A stretch of DNA of 64,000 nucleotides from Thereva unica (Eukaryota > Arthropoda > Insecta > Diptera > Therevidae): the NCBI GenBank assembly GCA_949987705.1, contig OX465281.1, positions 139,982,876-140,046,875 of the forward strand. The letters run 5' to 3'. The stretch's first letter is position 1. Each line of letters starts with the position of its first letter. The notes beneath the pieces are model-generated. The model searched no databases. It was not told the DNA's origin and saw only the letters and a list, made by a program, of their open reading frames with translations. Below, piece by piece: positions 1 to 11,120 of the stretch. The translations under genes and the position numbers were made by a program.

Positions 1-146
1 TTTTATTAATATTCATCCTCTCATCTTTACAATTTTTCCGCAACTGCTTGTACAGGGTCTGTCACGTATGCTAGGACTCCTAATAGTTGGCGCTATGAAA
101 TTTGTAAATAGAGTAACTAACACCCTATATGTAACAAATCAAAGGC

Positions 147-745
147 TTTACTTCCCAGCGGGAAAACTAGCGAGAGGTTACTCAGGTAACCCAAGAATTC
201 ATTAATGATTTGTGTAACCGCTTACATGGTAATTGAAAAATTCTACTGCAAAAGTAAAATGGAGGTCTTTACATTGTAATGGCTAGGTAAGCGACTAGGT
301 AATGACTTGTGAAATACTTTCGTTGGAAATGTGATGTGCTTTTATTATTCTTTGTCTTGTCGAAGCCTCCCTTCTTGAGTTTATTCCGTCCTCCAAATTC
401 GTTCGGTGTGGATCGTGCAGTGCAGTCAAAAAGATATCTTACTAGTAAAATTCTCACCAAATGTAGCTGAAATGCAATGCTAATTTTGGATAGTAATGTT
501 TTTAATGCTAAAAAGGGTAGCCAGAATTTTATTCTGCGTGCCTTACATGGTAATCTATGTATTCACTTAATACACTTCACCTCTGAAATAAGTCCTCGTT
601 TGTAATGCCTACAGTAAGTACTTACCGCCATAGGACATCCCTATGTAAAAGTAAGCTATTATTTCATCACAAATGCAATGGGTCCATCTCATTACCACCT
701 CGCTTACCTAGCCATTACATTTCCCGCTGGGTTGTAAAAACGGAG
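147..745. mobile_element. MITE-like block with CCCAGCGGG ends
   Basis: The left side carries TTCCCAGCGGGAAA (about 151-164). The right side carries the inverse, TTTCCCGCTGGG, near 719-732. The phrase TGTAATGGCTAGGTAAGCG occurs inside in one orientation and its complement occurs near the right end. This suggests an old non-autonomous DNA transposon with sub-terminal inverted repeats, also present in the second copy at about 5905-6500. No clear target duplication was found, so its limits are approximate. Confidence 0.45.
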
Positions 746-919
746 AATATTTAAACACTTTTATCAGTTTTATCCCGTAAACTTCCGAAGTTATCGTCGA
801 AGGCGAACTGATGACAATCAATAAATCTTGGTGCTTCCTGTGTTGATCAACAAATTACTTGCTAAACATACAACATTCTATCGCCACTATCTCAGTACAT
901 CGAGATAAACCCTCTCCTG

Positions 920-1165
920 ACTGCACGGCAATCTTATTCCCTCAGCACCAAATTAGATAACTCGTCTCACTCCTTCCACCTGCAGCCCTCTTTTCGGGCA
1001 CTCTACAAAATAGGAATTCGTTTCTAAAAAGAACAACAGAATTCCTCGTCAATTCCACCTCCCAACGATCATAATGGTTAACCTATTCCACCCTTGTACT
1101 AATCTTACTGCAAGACAATGAACCATGATATGACAAACTAAATAATGGACTAGTTGTACAAGAGT
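920..1165 (+). mobile_element. LINE 3'-end fragment (family of LINE3)
   Basis: The text from CTGCACGGCAATCTTATTCC onward matches the end of the LINE at 59.2-62.7 kb (its last RT codons and 3' tail, 62280-62650), including AGGAATTCGTTTCT and the stretch ending CTAGTTGTACAAG. It is deleted internally relative to the equivalent piece at 6683-7005. It codes for nothing now and was duplicated as part of repeat F. Confidence 0.65.
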
Positions 1166-1710
1166 TATTTTGGGAAATTTGTTCAAAAATCGTACATTTT
1201 TCAAGTTTTTTTTTGATTTTGATTTGATTCAAGGGTGGTTGACCGCATTGAAAAAGAGATTATAATAAATTTTCCAATTTATTTTTGATATTATTTCATC
1301 AAAAATAAAATTTAAACACATAAAAATATTAGAATCATTTTTCAAATACAACCTGTATCTAGGGGTGGTTGAAAATGACTTATTTCTTTTTAACAATACC
1401 AAGCAACCAACCTGCAACCCGGTAGCAGCAACAATTACCCAAAACGTAGAAAAAAGCTGCTGTATAACGTTTATTTTTAAAATATTACTTCCCTTTAGTT
1501 TTATCCCCTTAATGCTTGATAAAATTTGGCTAGATTAAATAAAAATCAACCACCTTCGCAAATAAATATAAAAAAGAGTGCATTTAATTTGATTATTATA
1601 ATCATCCTTATCCATTTTATATTTATAAGGGTGACAAACACATTTTATTGCACTCTTAAAATTTCCTGCTGATTTTCATAATCAGCCACCATAAAACATA
1701 AAGAGAAATA

Positions 1711-2727
1711 GTTTCAAAACGGTGTTTCGACACCCCTCCCCCTCCCATTCCTTTCCGTTGCAAATGGACTTTTCGCTAATTAATGCAAATAAGTCTCATA
1801 AAATCAGAAAGTCCGAAAACTGAAAAATCATGAGATTCTATATCTCAAATTTGTATACGGCACCGCGCCCCAGCCAACTTCATTTTAATGTTCCAAGAAA
1901 ATACCTTCTTATGTACACTTTATTTACATCATCCATAACCCTCAGCTTTTTTATTATGTATTATCGAAACTCCAAACCAAAGCTTCCAAATCTTGCAAGT
2001 TTTACCGAAAGAACAAACCGCAAAAAGAAAGCAGACGCTAGCGCCGCCAAACATCAACACCCGCCATCCTCGCAGGTCCCATGATTACGCATCTACTTAT
2101 AGATAATCAATGGCAGCCACTAAAATCAAAGCCGCAGCTTCTGATTTTGTTTTCAAATGCGCAAAGGGCTTTCACATGAACAAGAAAAGTTTATTTCAGA
2201 AACTAACCATATATAGCGGAGCATAAAACCCTGCGATATTAGCGCCCCCAGCTCGTGGTGCCGTAACTGGAAGTTAATTTGACTCGCGTTTGTCCATATC
2301 TACTTAGTATATAACATTGATTATCTATAAGTAGATGCGTAATCATGGGACCTGCGAGGATGGCGGGTGTTGGTGTTTGGCGGCGCTAGCGTCTGCTTTC
2401 TTTTTGCGGTTTGGTCTTTCGGTAAAACTTGCAAGATTTGGAAGCTTTGGTTTGGAGTTTCGATAATACATAATAAAAAAGCTGAGGGTTAACGATGATG
2501 GAAATAAAGTGTACATAAGAAGGTATTTTCTTGGAACATTAAAATGAAGTTGAATTTATTTTGGCTGGGGCGCGGTGCCGTATACAAATTTGAGATATCG
2601 AATCTCATGATTTTTCAGTTTTCGGACTTTTTGATTTTATGAGACTTATTTGCATTAGTTAGCGAAAAGTGCATTTGCAACGCAAAGGAATGGCAGGGGG
2701 AGGGGTGTCGAAACACCGTTTTGAAAC
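1711..2727. repeat. Foldback 1: long inverted repeat, arms about 400 bp
   Basis: The left arm (1711-2112, from GTTTCAAAACGGTGTTTCGA to TTATAGATAATCAATG) is repeated in reverse complement at 2315-2727, with a 13-bp indel near CAGCC and several substitutions, about 95% similar. The 202-bp spacer contains, inverted, the sequence that starts repeat G at 7899 and 32677. The arm alone recurs at about 7540-7886 and its inner part at 13500-13590. There are no coding signs. This is a foldback-type or hairpin structure made by an inverted duplication of a dispersed repeat. Confidence 0.9.
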
Positions 2728-2733
2728 TCAGCA

Positions 2734-3721
2734 GGATAATAAACTAGCCTAACTAATAAAATAATTAGCCTAACTAATTTCAGCCCATTACAAATAACAG
2801 ATACAAAAATTAGTAAGAAAAACCTTCTCCTGCAAAATTTACTTTTTGTCGGTTACGATAAAACGGCGCCGGCGGGAAGGGCTCGATATGATAAAAACCT
2901 CTTCCATATGTAATTTAAAGCTTTTTACTGAAATTTTCTCAGGCTCAACTTTTGGTCGAAAATAGAAAAATTTTTATATTCTGCACAAAGCAGAAATTCA
3001 AATTTGCGGCACCGTATCCACCTGCAGACAAAAAAATATGATTTCATAAAAAAATAAAAAAAAATAAAAATCTTCCACGACTTATAATCAATGTAGATAC
3101 GTAACCTTGTTTGCGGGCTTTGGACATAGATGGCCTTACTTACACTGATTTCAAAAATCCATGTTAAAACTGAGACTCAAGAGCTTTCGAAATATATAAA
3201 AGCTGTCTATCGGTTTCGCTGCTTATGTACATTGAACTTTTGAATTCATGTATATAGCAATCGCATGAATTGGGATACTTGCGATTGCGCCTGCCGTTCT
3301 TTGAGACAAAATTTTCGGAATTTTTGTTGTTGTGTTGTTTAAAAACGATTTTTCAGGTTTAGGGGAAAATTTAGTCGTGGAAGATTTTTATTTTTTTTTA
3401 TTTTTTTATGAAATCATATTTTTTTGTCTGCAGGTGGATACGGTGCCGCAAATTTGAATTTCTGCTTTGTGCAGAAAATAAAAATTTTTCTATTTTCGAC
3501 CAAAAGTTGAGCCTGAGAAAATTTCAGTAAAAAGCTTTAAATTACATATGGAAGAGGTTTTTATCATATCGAGCCCTTCCCGCCGGCGCCGTTTTATCGT
3601 AACCGACAAAAAGTAAATTTTGCAGGAGAAGGTTTTTCTTACTAATTTTTGTATCTGTTATTTGTAATGGGCTGAAATTAGTTAGGCTAATTATTTTATT
3701 AGTTAGGCTAGTTTATTATCC
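2734..3721. repeat. Foldback 2: near-perfect palindrome, 349-bp arms
   Basis: The left arm (2734-3082) begins GGATAATAAACTAGCC and ends CTTCCACGACT. The right arm (3373-3721) is its reverse complement. By eye I find one difference in 349 positions (ATATTCTG versus ATTTTCTG near 2977), and even the A and T runs have equal lengths. The spacer is 290 bp and is not coding. The start lies 7 bp after the end of foldback 1. Either a very young foldback transposon or arms kept identical by gene conversion. Confidence 0.93.
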
Positions 3722-4303
3722 GATTAATGTCAAAATTGGTGGTATGTTTCGAAGGTTAAATTAACGTCGTTTGCGGTAAAAAACGAATTTTCGAAAAAAT
3801 GTCGCTTACGATAAAACGGCGGGAAGTGCTCGATATAGTATCCCAGGCAATGAAGTATTTTGCTTCATCATTAAGATTTGATGTTTAATGATATGGGAAA
3901 AGTAAAATCTTTCTTTATGTAAAACCATTCCATGCTAAACTGTCGCACTTTACTCCAAAAGAATATTTTAAAATTTATAACGCACCAGGAATTGTGAGTG
4001 CTTTATAAATATAATAAGTCTTGTGCACTCTCTTCCACACCACCTAAGAGGTCGAGTACAGGCCGCGTTTTTTATATCGTGGTGTCCCCAGTAGGCATAA
4101 TTCACGGCTTTCAATCAAAAAGATCCTTTCGCATTCAGGCATTGCTTTGGATTTAGGACCTTGGCTATAATGATAGATCCACATAAATATATCATCCTGG
4201 AACTGTAAAACAATTGAATCCTTCTTTCCAAAATTTACAGACAGCATAACAGGGACAGGCTGAAGTGTACTATAAACCGGCTTTACTTAGTATTAACTGG
4301 TTT
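3722..4303. other. No gene seen; diverged echo of foldback 2
   Basis: The segment 3740-3850 contains TTACGATAAAACGGCGGGAAG and GCTCGATAT, a diverged echo of the arms of foldback 2. The rest is AT-rich with no coding frame. The 67-codon frame at 4044-4247 on the minus strand has no recognisable features. Confidence 0.6.
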
Positions 4304-4421
4304 TGTTAATATTCATCCTCTCATTTTTACAATTTTTCCGCAACTGCTTGTACAGGGTCTGTCACGTATGCTGGGACTCCTAATAGTTTGGCGCTATAAA
4401 ATTTGTAAATAGAGTATTACT

Positions 4422-4433
4422 AACACCCTATAT
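4422..4433. repeat. Target-site duplication, left of LINE1
   Basis: AACACCCTATAT lies immediately before the LINE. The identical 12 bases are at 5878-5889, and the single empty-site copy is at 119-130 in repeat F copy 1. Confidence 0.95.
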
Positions 4434-5854
4434 CTACATTACACCAAGCGATTCATGAACTAATTGTGCAAGTATGGGAGCAGGAAGTGATGCCAGAAGA
4501 CTGGAGAAAAGGCATCCTCTGTCGGGTACACAAAAAAGGAGATATCACAGCGTGCACTAATTATCGCGGTATAACGTTGTTGAGTACCGTGTATAAGATA
4601 TTCTCCGCTATCCTACAAAACAGGATGGCCCCATACGCCAGAAACATCATAGGCCATTACCAGTGTGGCTTCAGCCCAGGCAAATCAACGACTGATCAGA
4701 TTTTCACCTTGAGGCAGGCTATGGAAAAATGTCTAGAGTTTCAAAACTCAATTCAACACCTCTTCATAGACTTTAAAGCCGCCTATGATAGCATAGCCAG
4801 GGAAGAACTCTACAAAGCCATGAGAGAATTCGGCATCCCCAACAAACTGACAAGACTATGTAGGTTGACCATGATCAATGTGTCAAGCCAAGTAAAGGTA
4901 TCCGGAACACTGTCCAGACCAATCAACATCTATAATGGACTCCGACAAGGGGACGGTCTGGCCTGCCTCCTTTTCAACCTGGCGTTGGAGAAAGTGATCC
5001 GCGATTCGGGCGTGACATCAAGGGGTACAATCCTCCACAAGTCCACCCAATTACTGGCTTACGCAGACGACATTGACATCATTGGAAGAACAACAACAGC
5101 TGTACAAGAAGCTTTCACTCAGATTGAGCAAGCGGCAGGAAATCTGGGACTGCACATTAACGAAAGCAAAACAAAGTACATGGTGGCCTCGTCTGGAAGA
5201 ACACCTAACATTGGTCCCACAATCAAGGTAGCGGAACACGAGTTTGACGTGGTAAAATCATTTACCTACCTTGGGTCAATAGTAGCAGCCGACAATAGCA
5301 TGAAACCAGAAATACGCGCACGACTGCTAAAAGCCAACAAAGCCTACTATAGTCTGTCAAGGCTCTTCAAATCCAAATATCTAACCATAACGTCTAAACT
5401 TTTACTATATAAGACGATGGTCTTACCCGTTCTCACATATGCATCCGAAACGTGGGTGCTTAGCAAAAAGCACTCAAACCTCTTGGGCGTGTTTGAGAGG
5501 AAAATACTTCGGAGGATTGTTGGCCCCGTATGTGAGGAAGGACGATTCCGGAGACTCTACAATGACGAGATCTACGAGCGCTATCGCGACATAGATGTTG
5601 TGAAGAAAATAAAGCTCGGTAGGCTCCGGTGGGCAGGGCATCTAGCTCGTATGAGTGAAGATGAGCCTGCTCGTAAAGTTCTCTGCGGTAAGACCTATGG
5701 GGTGCGACAGCGAGGGAGGCCCAACCTTCGCTGGAAGGATGGCGTGGACCAGGACGCTCAGAGTTTAGGGATGCCAAACTGGATGACATCGGCTCAGAAT
5801 CGGGACCGGTGGAGAGAACAGTTGCGCGAGGCCAGGACCGGATCCCGGTTGTAG
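4434..5854 (+). CDS. Reverse transcriptase of LINE1 (N-terminally truncated)
   Basis: The frame is open from the insertion's first bases (codons in phase with 4466) to the stop at 5852-5854, about 473 residues. Visible features are the VHKKGD/NYRGITLLS fingers region, FIDFKAAYDSI carrying a first catalytic aspartate, GLRQGDGLACLLFN, the catalytic YADD (5060-5071), and the C-terminal RLRWAGHLARM motif frequent in insect RTE-like elements. The endonuclease domain is missing, so it cannot mobilise itself. No internal stop is seen, which fits a recent insertion. There is no proper start codon; GTG at 4466 is only the first conventional option. The clade assignment rests on resemblance, not on a tree. 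Confidence 0.9.
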
Positions 5855-5877
5855 AGCCGTTAAAGAAGAAGAAGAAG
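4434..5877 (+). mobile_element. LINE1: 5'-truncated RTE-like retrotransposon
   Basis: A 1444-bp insertion bounded by 12-bp duplications. It begins in the middle of the reverse transcriptase and ends in a GAA-repeat tail (AAGAAGAAGAAGAAG). Truncation at the 5' end, a variable-length TSD and a simple-sequence tail are the marks of target-primed reverse transcription. A 186-bp piece of the same family, opposite strand, is at 21375-21560. Confidence 0.95.
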
Positions 5878-5889
5878 AACACCCTATAT
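5878..5889. repeat. Target-site duplication, right of LINE1
   Basis: AACACCCTATAT follows the GAA tail directly and matches 4422-4433. Confidence 0.95.
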
Positions 5890-6682
5890 GTAACAAATCA
5901 AAGGCTTTATTTCCCAGCGGGAAAACTAGCGAGGGGTTACTCAGGTAACCCACGAATTCATTAATGATTTGTGTAACCGCTTACATGGTAATTGAAAAAT
6001 TCGACTGCAAATTTAGTAAAATGGAGGTCTTTACATTGTAATGGCTAGGTAAAAGCGACTAGGTAATGACTTGTGAAATACTTTCGTTGGAAATGTGATG
6101 TGCTTTTATTATTCTTTGTCTTGTCGAAGCCTCTCTTCTTGAGTTTATTCCGTCCTCCAAATTCGTTCGGTGTGGATCGTGCAGTGCAGTCAAAAATATA
6201 TCTTGCTAGTAAAATTCTCACCAAATGTAGCTGAAATGCAATGGTAATTTTGGATAGTAATGTTTTTAATGCTGAAAAGGGAAGCCAGAATTTTATTCTG
6301 CGTGCCTTACATGGTAATCTATGTATTCACTTAATACACTTCACCTCTGAAATAAGTCCTCGTTTGTAATGCCTACAGTAAGTACTTACCGCCATAGGAC
6401 ATCCCTATGTAAAAATAAGCTATTAATTCATCACAAAGGTAATGGGTCCATCTCATTATCCCCTCGCTTACCTAGCCATTACATTTCCCGCTGGGTTGTA
6501 AAAACGGAGAATATTTAAACACTTTTATCAGTTTTATCCCGTAAACTTCCGAAGTTATCGTCGAAGGCGAACTGACAATCAATAAATCTTGGTGCTTCCT
6601 GTGTAGATCACCAAATTACTTGCTAAACATACAACATTCTATCGCCACTATCTCAGTACCATCGAAATAAACCCTCTCCTGA

Positions 6683-7005
6683 CTGCACGGCAATCTTATT
6701 CCCTCAGCACCAAATTAGATAACTCGTCTCACTCCTTCCACCTGCAGCCCTCTTTTCGGGCACTCTACAAAATAGGAATTCGTTTCTGAAAAGAACAACT
6801 GGATTCTGGAATAATCGGTTAGTATTTCCGAGCTCATACAACATCCCAGAATTCAAACGCAGAATTCCCCGTCAATTCCACCTCCCAACGATCATAATGG
6901 TTAACCTATTCCGCCCTTGTACTAATCTCACTGCAAGACAATGAACCATGATATGACAAACTAAATAATGGACTAGTTGTACAAGAGTTATTTTGGGAAA
7001 TTTGT
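6683..7005 (+). mobile_element. LINE 3'-end fragment (family of LINE3)
   Basis: Matches LINE3 at about 62280-62650, including GGAATAATCGGTTAGTATTTCC and the region around ACCATGATATGACAAAC. It retains about 60 bases that copy 1 (920-1165) has lost. Inherited with repeat F. Confidence 0.65.
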
Positions 7006-7539
7006 TCAAAAATCGTACAACATTTTTCAAGTTTTTTTTGATTTTGATTTGATTCAAGGGTGGTTGACCGCATTGAAAAAGAGATTATAATAAATTTTCC
7101 AATTTATTTTTGATATTATTTCATCAAAAATAAAATTTAAACACATAAAAATATTTGAATCATTTTTCAAATACAACCTGTATCTAGGGGTGGTTGAAAA
7201 TGACTTATTTCTTCTTAACAATACCAAGCAAACAACCTGCAATCCGGTAGCAGCAACAATTATCCAAAACGTAGAAAAAAGCTGCTGTATAAAGTTTATT
7301 TTTAAAATATTACTTCCCTTTAGTTTTATCCCCTTAATGCTTGATAAAATTTGGCTAGATTAAATAAAAATCAACCACCTTCAAATAAATATAAAAAAGA
7401 GTGCATTTAATTTGATTATTATAATTATCCTTATCCTTAAAAAGGGGTGTATTTTATATTTATAAGGGTGACGAACATATTTTATTGCAGTCCTAAAATT
7501 TCCTGCTGATTTTCATAATCAGCCACCAAAAAACATGAA

Positions 7540-7886
7540 GAGAAATAGTTTCAAAACGGTGTTTCGACACCCCTCCCCCTGCCATTCCTTTGCGTTGCAA
7601 ATGCACTTTTCGCTAACTAATGCAAATAAGTCTCATAAAATCAAAAAGTCCGAAAACTGAAAAATCGTGAGATTCGATATCTCAAATTTGTATACGGCAC
7701 CGCGCCCCAGCCAAAATAAATTCAACTTCATTTTAATGTTCCAAGAAAATACCTTCTTATGTACACTTTATTTCCATCATCGTTAACCCTCAGCTTTTTT
7801 ATTATGTATTATCGAAACTCCAAACCAAAGCTTCCAAATCTTGCAAGTTTTACCGAAAGCCCAAACCGCAAAAAGAAAGCAGACGC
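7540..7886. repeat. Single arm of foldback 1
   Basis: GTTTCAAAACGGTGTTTCGA through GCAAAAAGAAAGCAGACGC matches the left arm of foldback 1 but stops before the CGCCGCC segment. At 7887 it passes directly into repeat G. No inverted partner lies nearby. Confidence 0.8.
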
Positions 7887-8230
7887 ATTGATTATATACT
7901 AAGTAGATATGGACAAACGCGAGTCAAATTAACTTCCAGTTACGGCACCACGAGCTGGGTGCGCTAGTATCGCAGGGTTTTATGCTCCGCTATATATGGT
8001 TAGTTTCCGAAATAAACTTTTTCTTGTTCAAGTTAAAGCACTTCGCGCATTTGAAAAAAAAAATCAGAAGCTGCGGCTTTGATTTTATGATTTTAGTGGC
8101 GGTGGATCTAAAAATAGATTACTACGCGCTTATTCCTATTGTTTTGCTCAGGAAGGGCAAGGAGGATGAAAAAAATGATGATTTCGATGGGTGAAATTTG
8201 ACAATGAGGGCATGAAATGAATGGGCGAAA
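7887..8230. repeat. Repeat G, copy 1, first part
   Basis: Starts with CATTGATTATATACTAAG followed by GTAGATATGGACAAACGCG. It closely matches 32674-33020. The same 27-bp block appears inverted inside foldback 1 (2281-2307) and, partly, at 13473-13491. The 70-codon frame at 7982-8194 is not conserved in the other copy and is rejected as a gene. Confidence 0.8.
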
Positions 8231-8586
8231 TAATTTTAATGGGAAATTTGGCATCAAGCGTTTTTAAACTCTTTTCTTTACTTTCACTTCGGAGCATCAA
8301 ATCTTGTAACGTTAATTTAACTGCCTTTTACTCAATGCAAATGGATGAAACTTTGCAGGCATACATATTCCCGATGACAATACACGAATATGACATTTTG
8401 TTACATTTTTTGTTGTTGATTTTGTTGTTGAGTAACAAAAAACGATTTTTAATAAAAAATGCTTGGAATTATTCGTTCTACTCAATGTAGAGTCTTAAAA
8501 TTCACTTCCCTTCAATAAAAATTGGTAAAAATTAACAGACATGTGTATTTCCGACGAAAACACACGAAAATGATAGTTCCAAATTA

Positions 8587-9000
8587 AAAATGGCGGCCAA
8601 AAAAATATGATGGATTACATTTTTCTTTACAAGCCACTCGTTCGATATGGGTATCAAATGAAAGGTTATAACAAGTTGAATACAATTAGCGTCATCCTAA
8701 ATTCAAAATGGCGGTAGAAAAATGGCGGCATAAAAGTGGCGGCCAACACAAAACAGAGGATCAATTTTTCTTTGCAACGCGCTCGGTATGGGTATCAAAT
8801 GGAAGGGAGTGACAATTAGAATACTGTTGTCTGTGTCCCGTCATTTCAATTCAAAATGGCGGCCAACACAAAATGGCGGTTTACCCTTTTATTTACTTCG
8901 CTCTCGGTATGGATATCAAATGAAAGTGTATTAAAGTGAGTAAGAAAGTAAACTGTATGACGTCGTTTTAAATCAAATATGGCGTTCACTAAAAAATGGC
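8587..9000. repeat. Divergent tandem repeat with ATGGCGG motifs
   Basis: Three or more degenerate units of about 110-150 bp are recognisable by CGGTATGGGTATCAAATGAAAGG followed by AAATTCAAAATGGCGG. AAAATGGCGG occurs at least six times (about 8588, 8707, 8720, 8854, 8869, 8992). It is non-coding. The core resembles the binding motif of YY1/Pleiohomeotic zinc-finger proteins (GCCAT on the other strand); that is a resemblance, not evidence of binding. Confidence 0.7.
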
Positions 9001-9325
9001 GGAAGACATAACATAGCTACCAATAGCAAATAAAAATATGATTTAAAAAGATGCAAAAAAATATGTTTCCAGTTTTTAGTTTTTATTGCTCCAGCCAGTA
9101 TACGCGAGCACACTACCTTTCAAAATGTAAAAAAAAAACGTAGAGCGCTATTAGATTTTTGAGGGGTCATCAAATTGTGCATTTTTGGGCTGCACTTGAG
9201 AACTGTTGTAAAGAAACAAATACAAAACATGTAAAAAAGTTTCCTTATTTAACATGATAATCTAATTAAAAGTTTGGAAATTGTAATGTATTAATTAACG
9301 CTATTCGTTACTAAAAAGTAAAAAA

Positions 9326-9817
9326 TAAAAAAAAGAAAAAAAAATTTTTTAAGAAACTCTTTTCTTTACCTTAATATATTGATCAGTTGTGAACACAAAA
9401 TTAATATAAATACTAAAAAAATCGACTAAAAGGTAAAAAATAAGAAGATTTTAAACAATATAAACTTTTAAATCAAAATGGAAAAAATCTCACACATTCC
9501 TTAAAGAAAAGCGTGGGGCGCCCATACCAACCTGAACTTAAAAAAACATGACTGCCGTGAGTACATTTTAACATTTCAGACAGCTACGAATTTTCACTAA
9601 TTGAGCATTTTGTTTCATAAAAACGCACCCCACGCTTTTCTTTAAGGAATGTGTGAGATTTTTTCCATTTTGATTTAAAAGTTTATATTGTTTAAAATCT
9701 TCTTATTTTTTACCTTTTAGTCGATTTTTTTAGTATTTATATTAATTTTGTGTTCACAACTGATCAATGGTAAAGAAAAGAGTTTCTTAAAAATTTTTTT
9801 TTTCTTTTTTTTTTTAT
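9326..9817. repeat. Foldback 3: inverted repeat, arms about 190 bp
   Basis: The left arm (about 9326-9518) includes AAGAAACTCTTTTCTTTACC, GATCAGTTGTGAACAC and AAAGAAAAGCGTGGGGCG. Its reverse complement is at about 9626-9817, with only a few small differences. The spacer is about 107 bp. It probably is a MITE or foldback element. It is absent from the sister repeat copy near 33060, which supports an independent insertion. Confidence 0.88.
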
Positions 9818-9948
9818 TATGTTGAAAAAATTGAAATGGGGATTATTTCATTTAACGAATTTTGAATGACAAATTTTTAGATTTTTTTCTCAGGTATTTT
9901 AGTTCATAGAAATTTGAAATTTTTACGGATAATTGTATTATTATTGAT

Positions 9949-9970
9949 ATACATACATACATACATATAT
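9949..9970. repeat. ACAT microsatellite
   Basis: ATACATACATACATACATATAT, a short tetranucleotide run. The sister copy near 33178 has only ATATATATA. Confidence 0.8.
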
Positions 9971-10734
9971 AAAATAATTAAATAATTTTTATTTTGGATT
10001 TTATTTATCGTTATTTATGTGGCATGGTTAAGTCCAACCTTTGCACCGTTAGTATGTTATGTCCTTCAAGTCAGGATGCAATGTCTACTAATAAGTTTAG
10101 GTTAGTCTGGATAGTGCGTCAGTAGATTTCGATGAACCTTGGGTTTTACCTGTGAAGTGTTATATGGTCCCAGCAACACCGACTGTGTGTTCTATTTATC
10201 AACGAAGGGGAGGTATGTAGTGGGCCTGGGATGGGCCGAGTTGGCTAGTCTTGGGAATTTGCATGTAGGTAAAAGCCGTAAAAATTAGCGAGGGCTGCTA
10301 CATTTCTACAGTGGCTTGAAGAGTATATAGAGGAGCAAAAGGGTGCTATCGCCAATGCACCTTCTTCGTTTTCCACCTTGTCCAGTCAAGGCAAGCTAAT
10401 TTTTAGGGTAATATCAGTTCGCGCCACGCAACCGTCAAAAACAAATTTAAAGTTTTTTATTACAACAAAAGCTAAGGATTTAGGACGAGTTTATTTTAAC
10501 GACGAGTTAAAATAAATTGAGAGGACAATTAAACAAATTATAGTAATTACAACCAGACGCATTTTGATAAAGACTAAACCGAAACTGAAGCTCTGTTCTT
10601 TAATTTAATTTTTCCAAAGATGAAAGAAAAGCTTACACCCTGACTTACTTAATATTAATAATGTTACAATATTGCTAACTAAGCGTCTGTAAGCAGGATG
10701 ATCCCAAAGTATCGAGGTCATCGATGGTGGCTTG

Positions 10735-10960
10735 TGCCGGAAGCTTCGTGGACTTTGGGTTTGCGGTCATGTGCGTGGGAATATAATTTCTGCCAAGATA
10801 TATGAGTTATATTCAATACAATTAAATACAAGGCGGAATGTAGGACTTGTAGATTGTAGTCAGGGCAGCTGGCTGAAGGAGGAACTTGCATCTCTTGAGA
10901 AATCTCAGGCATTGATAAGCCTGTTTGGCGATTTGGAATATGTGATTACTCTCTATTACA
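10735..10960 (-). pseudogene. Antisense LINE reverse transcriptase scrap
   Basis: On the minus strand the translation resembles the FKRCKFLLQP and IYKSYI region of LINE3 (about 61940-62080). The match is diverged and frame-shifted. The 99-codon plus-strand frame here is only the complement. The equivalent scrap in the sister copy is at about 33850-34080. Confidence 0.6.
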
Positions 10961-11120
10961 ATATTGTCATTTTTTTAACGAAATGCCGAAACCGTATTTT
11001 CTATTACAATATTAACATTCATTTTACATGAAAATTTAACAATATTGGCAAATTTTTACTTGAAAGCTGTTTCGTTTTCGGATCGGATTTAACAATATTG
11101 TAATAGGGAATAGGGCCCCT
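10950..11120. mobile_element. Probable MITE with CTATTACAATATTG ends
   Basis: The left end CTCTATTACAATATTG (about 10951) and the right end CAATATTGTAATAGGG (about 11093) form an inverted pair. In the sister copy the same element (from about 34088) is split by BEL-A and ends at about 48690. Edges are approximate. Confidence 0.5.

Larger units (their letters stand above)
1..1710. repeat. Non-coding interspersed repeat F, copy 1
   Basis: This stretch matches 4304-7540 in the same orientation, with small indels. Both copies share the opening TACAGGGTCTGTCACGTATG, a block with CCCAGCGGG near each end (about 147-745), a fragment of a LINE 3' end (920-1165) and an AT-rich tail. No open frame longer than about 60 codons with a protein-like composition is present, so I call it non-coding. 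It lacks the LINE that interrupts copy 2 and so preserves the empty target site at 119-130. The family is not one I recognise; the left end may lie outside the window. Confidence 0.85.
4304..7540. repeat. Non-coding interspersed repeat F, copy 2 (interrupted)
   Basis: This is the same repeat as 1-1710, split by the LINE at 4434-5877. After the LINE it resumes with TGTAACAAATCAAAGGC and runs to the start of a half arm of foldback 1. It includes the MITE-like block (about 5905-6500) and a LINE 3'-end fragment (6683-7005) that is longer than in copy 1. Small indels separate the two copies, so the duplication is not recent. Confidence 0.85.

Noticed and set aside
1830..2084. 84-codon frame
   Set aside because: Lies in the arm of foldback 1 and is disrupted in the other arm and at 7680-7886.
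8221..8490. 89-codon frame with hydrophobic C-terminus
   Set aside because: AT-rich DNA favours such leucine/phenylalanine-rich frames; it has no counterpart in the sister repeat and no motif.
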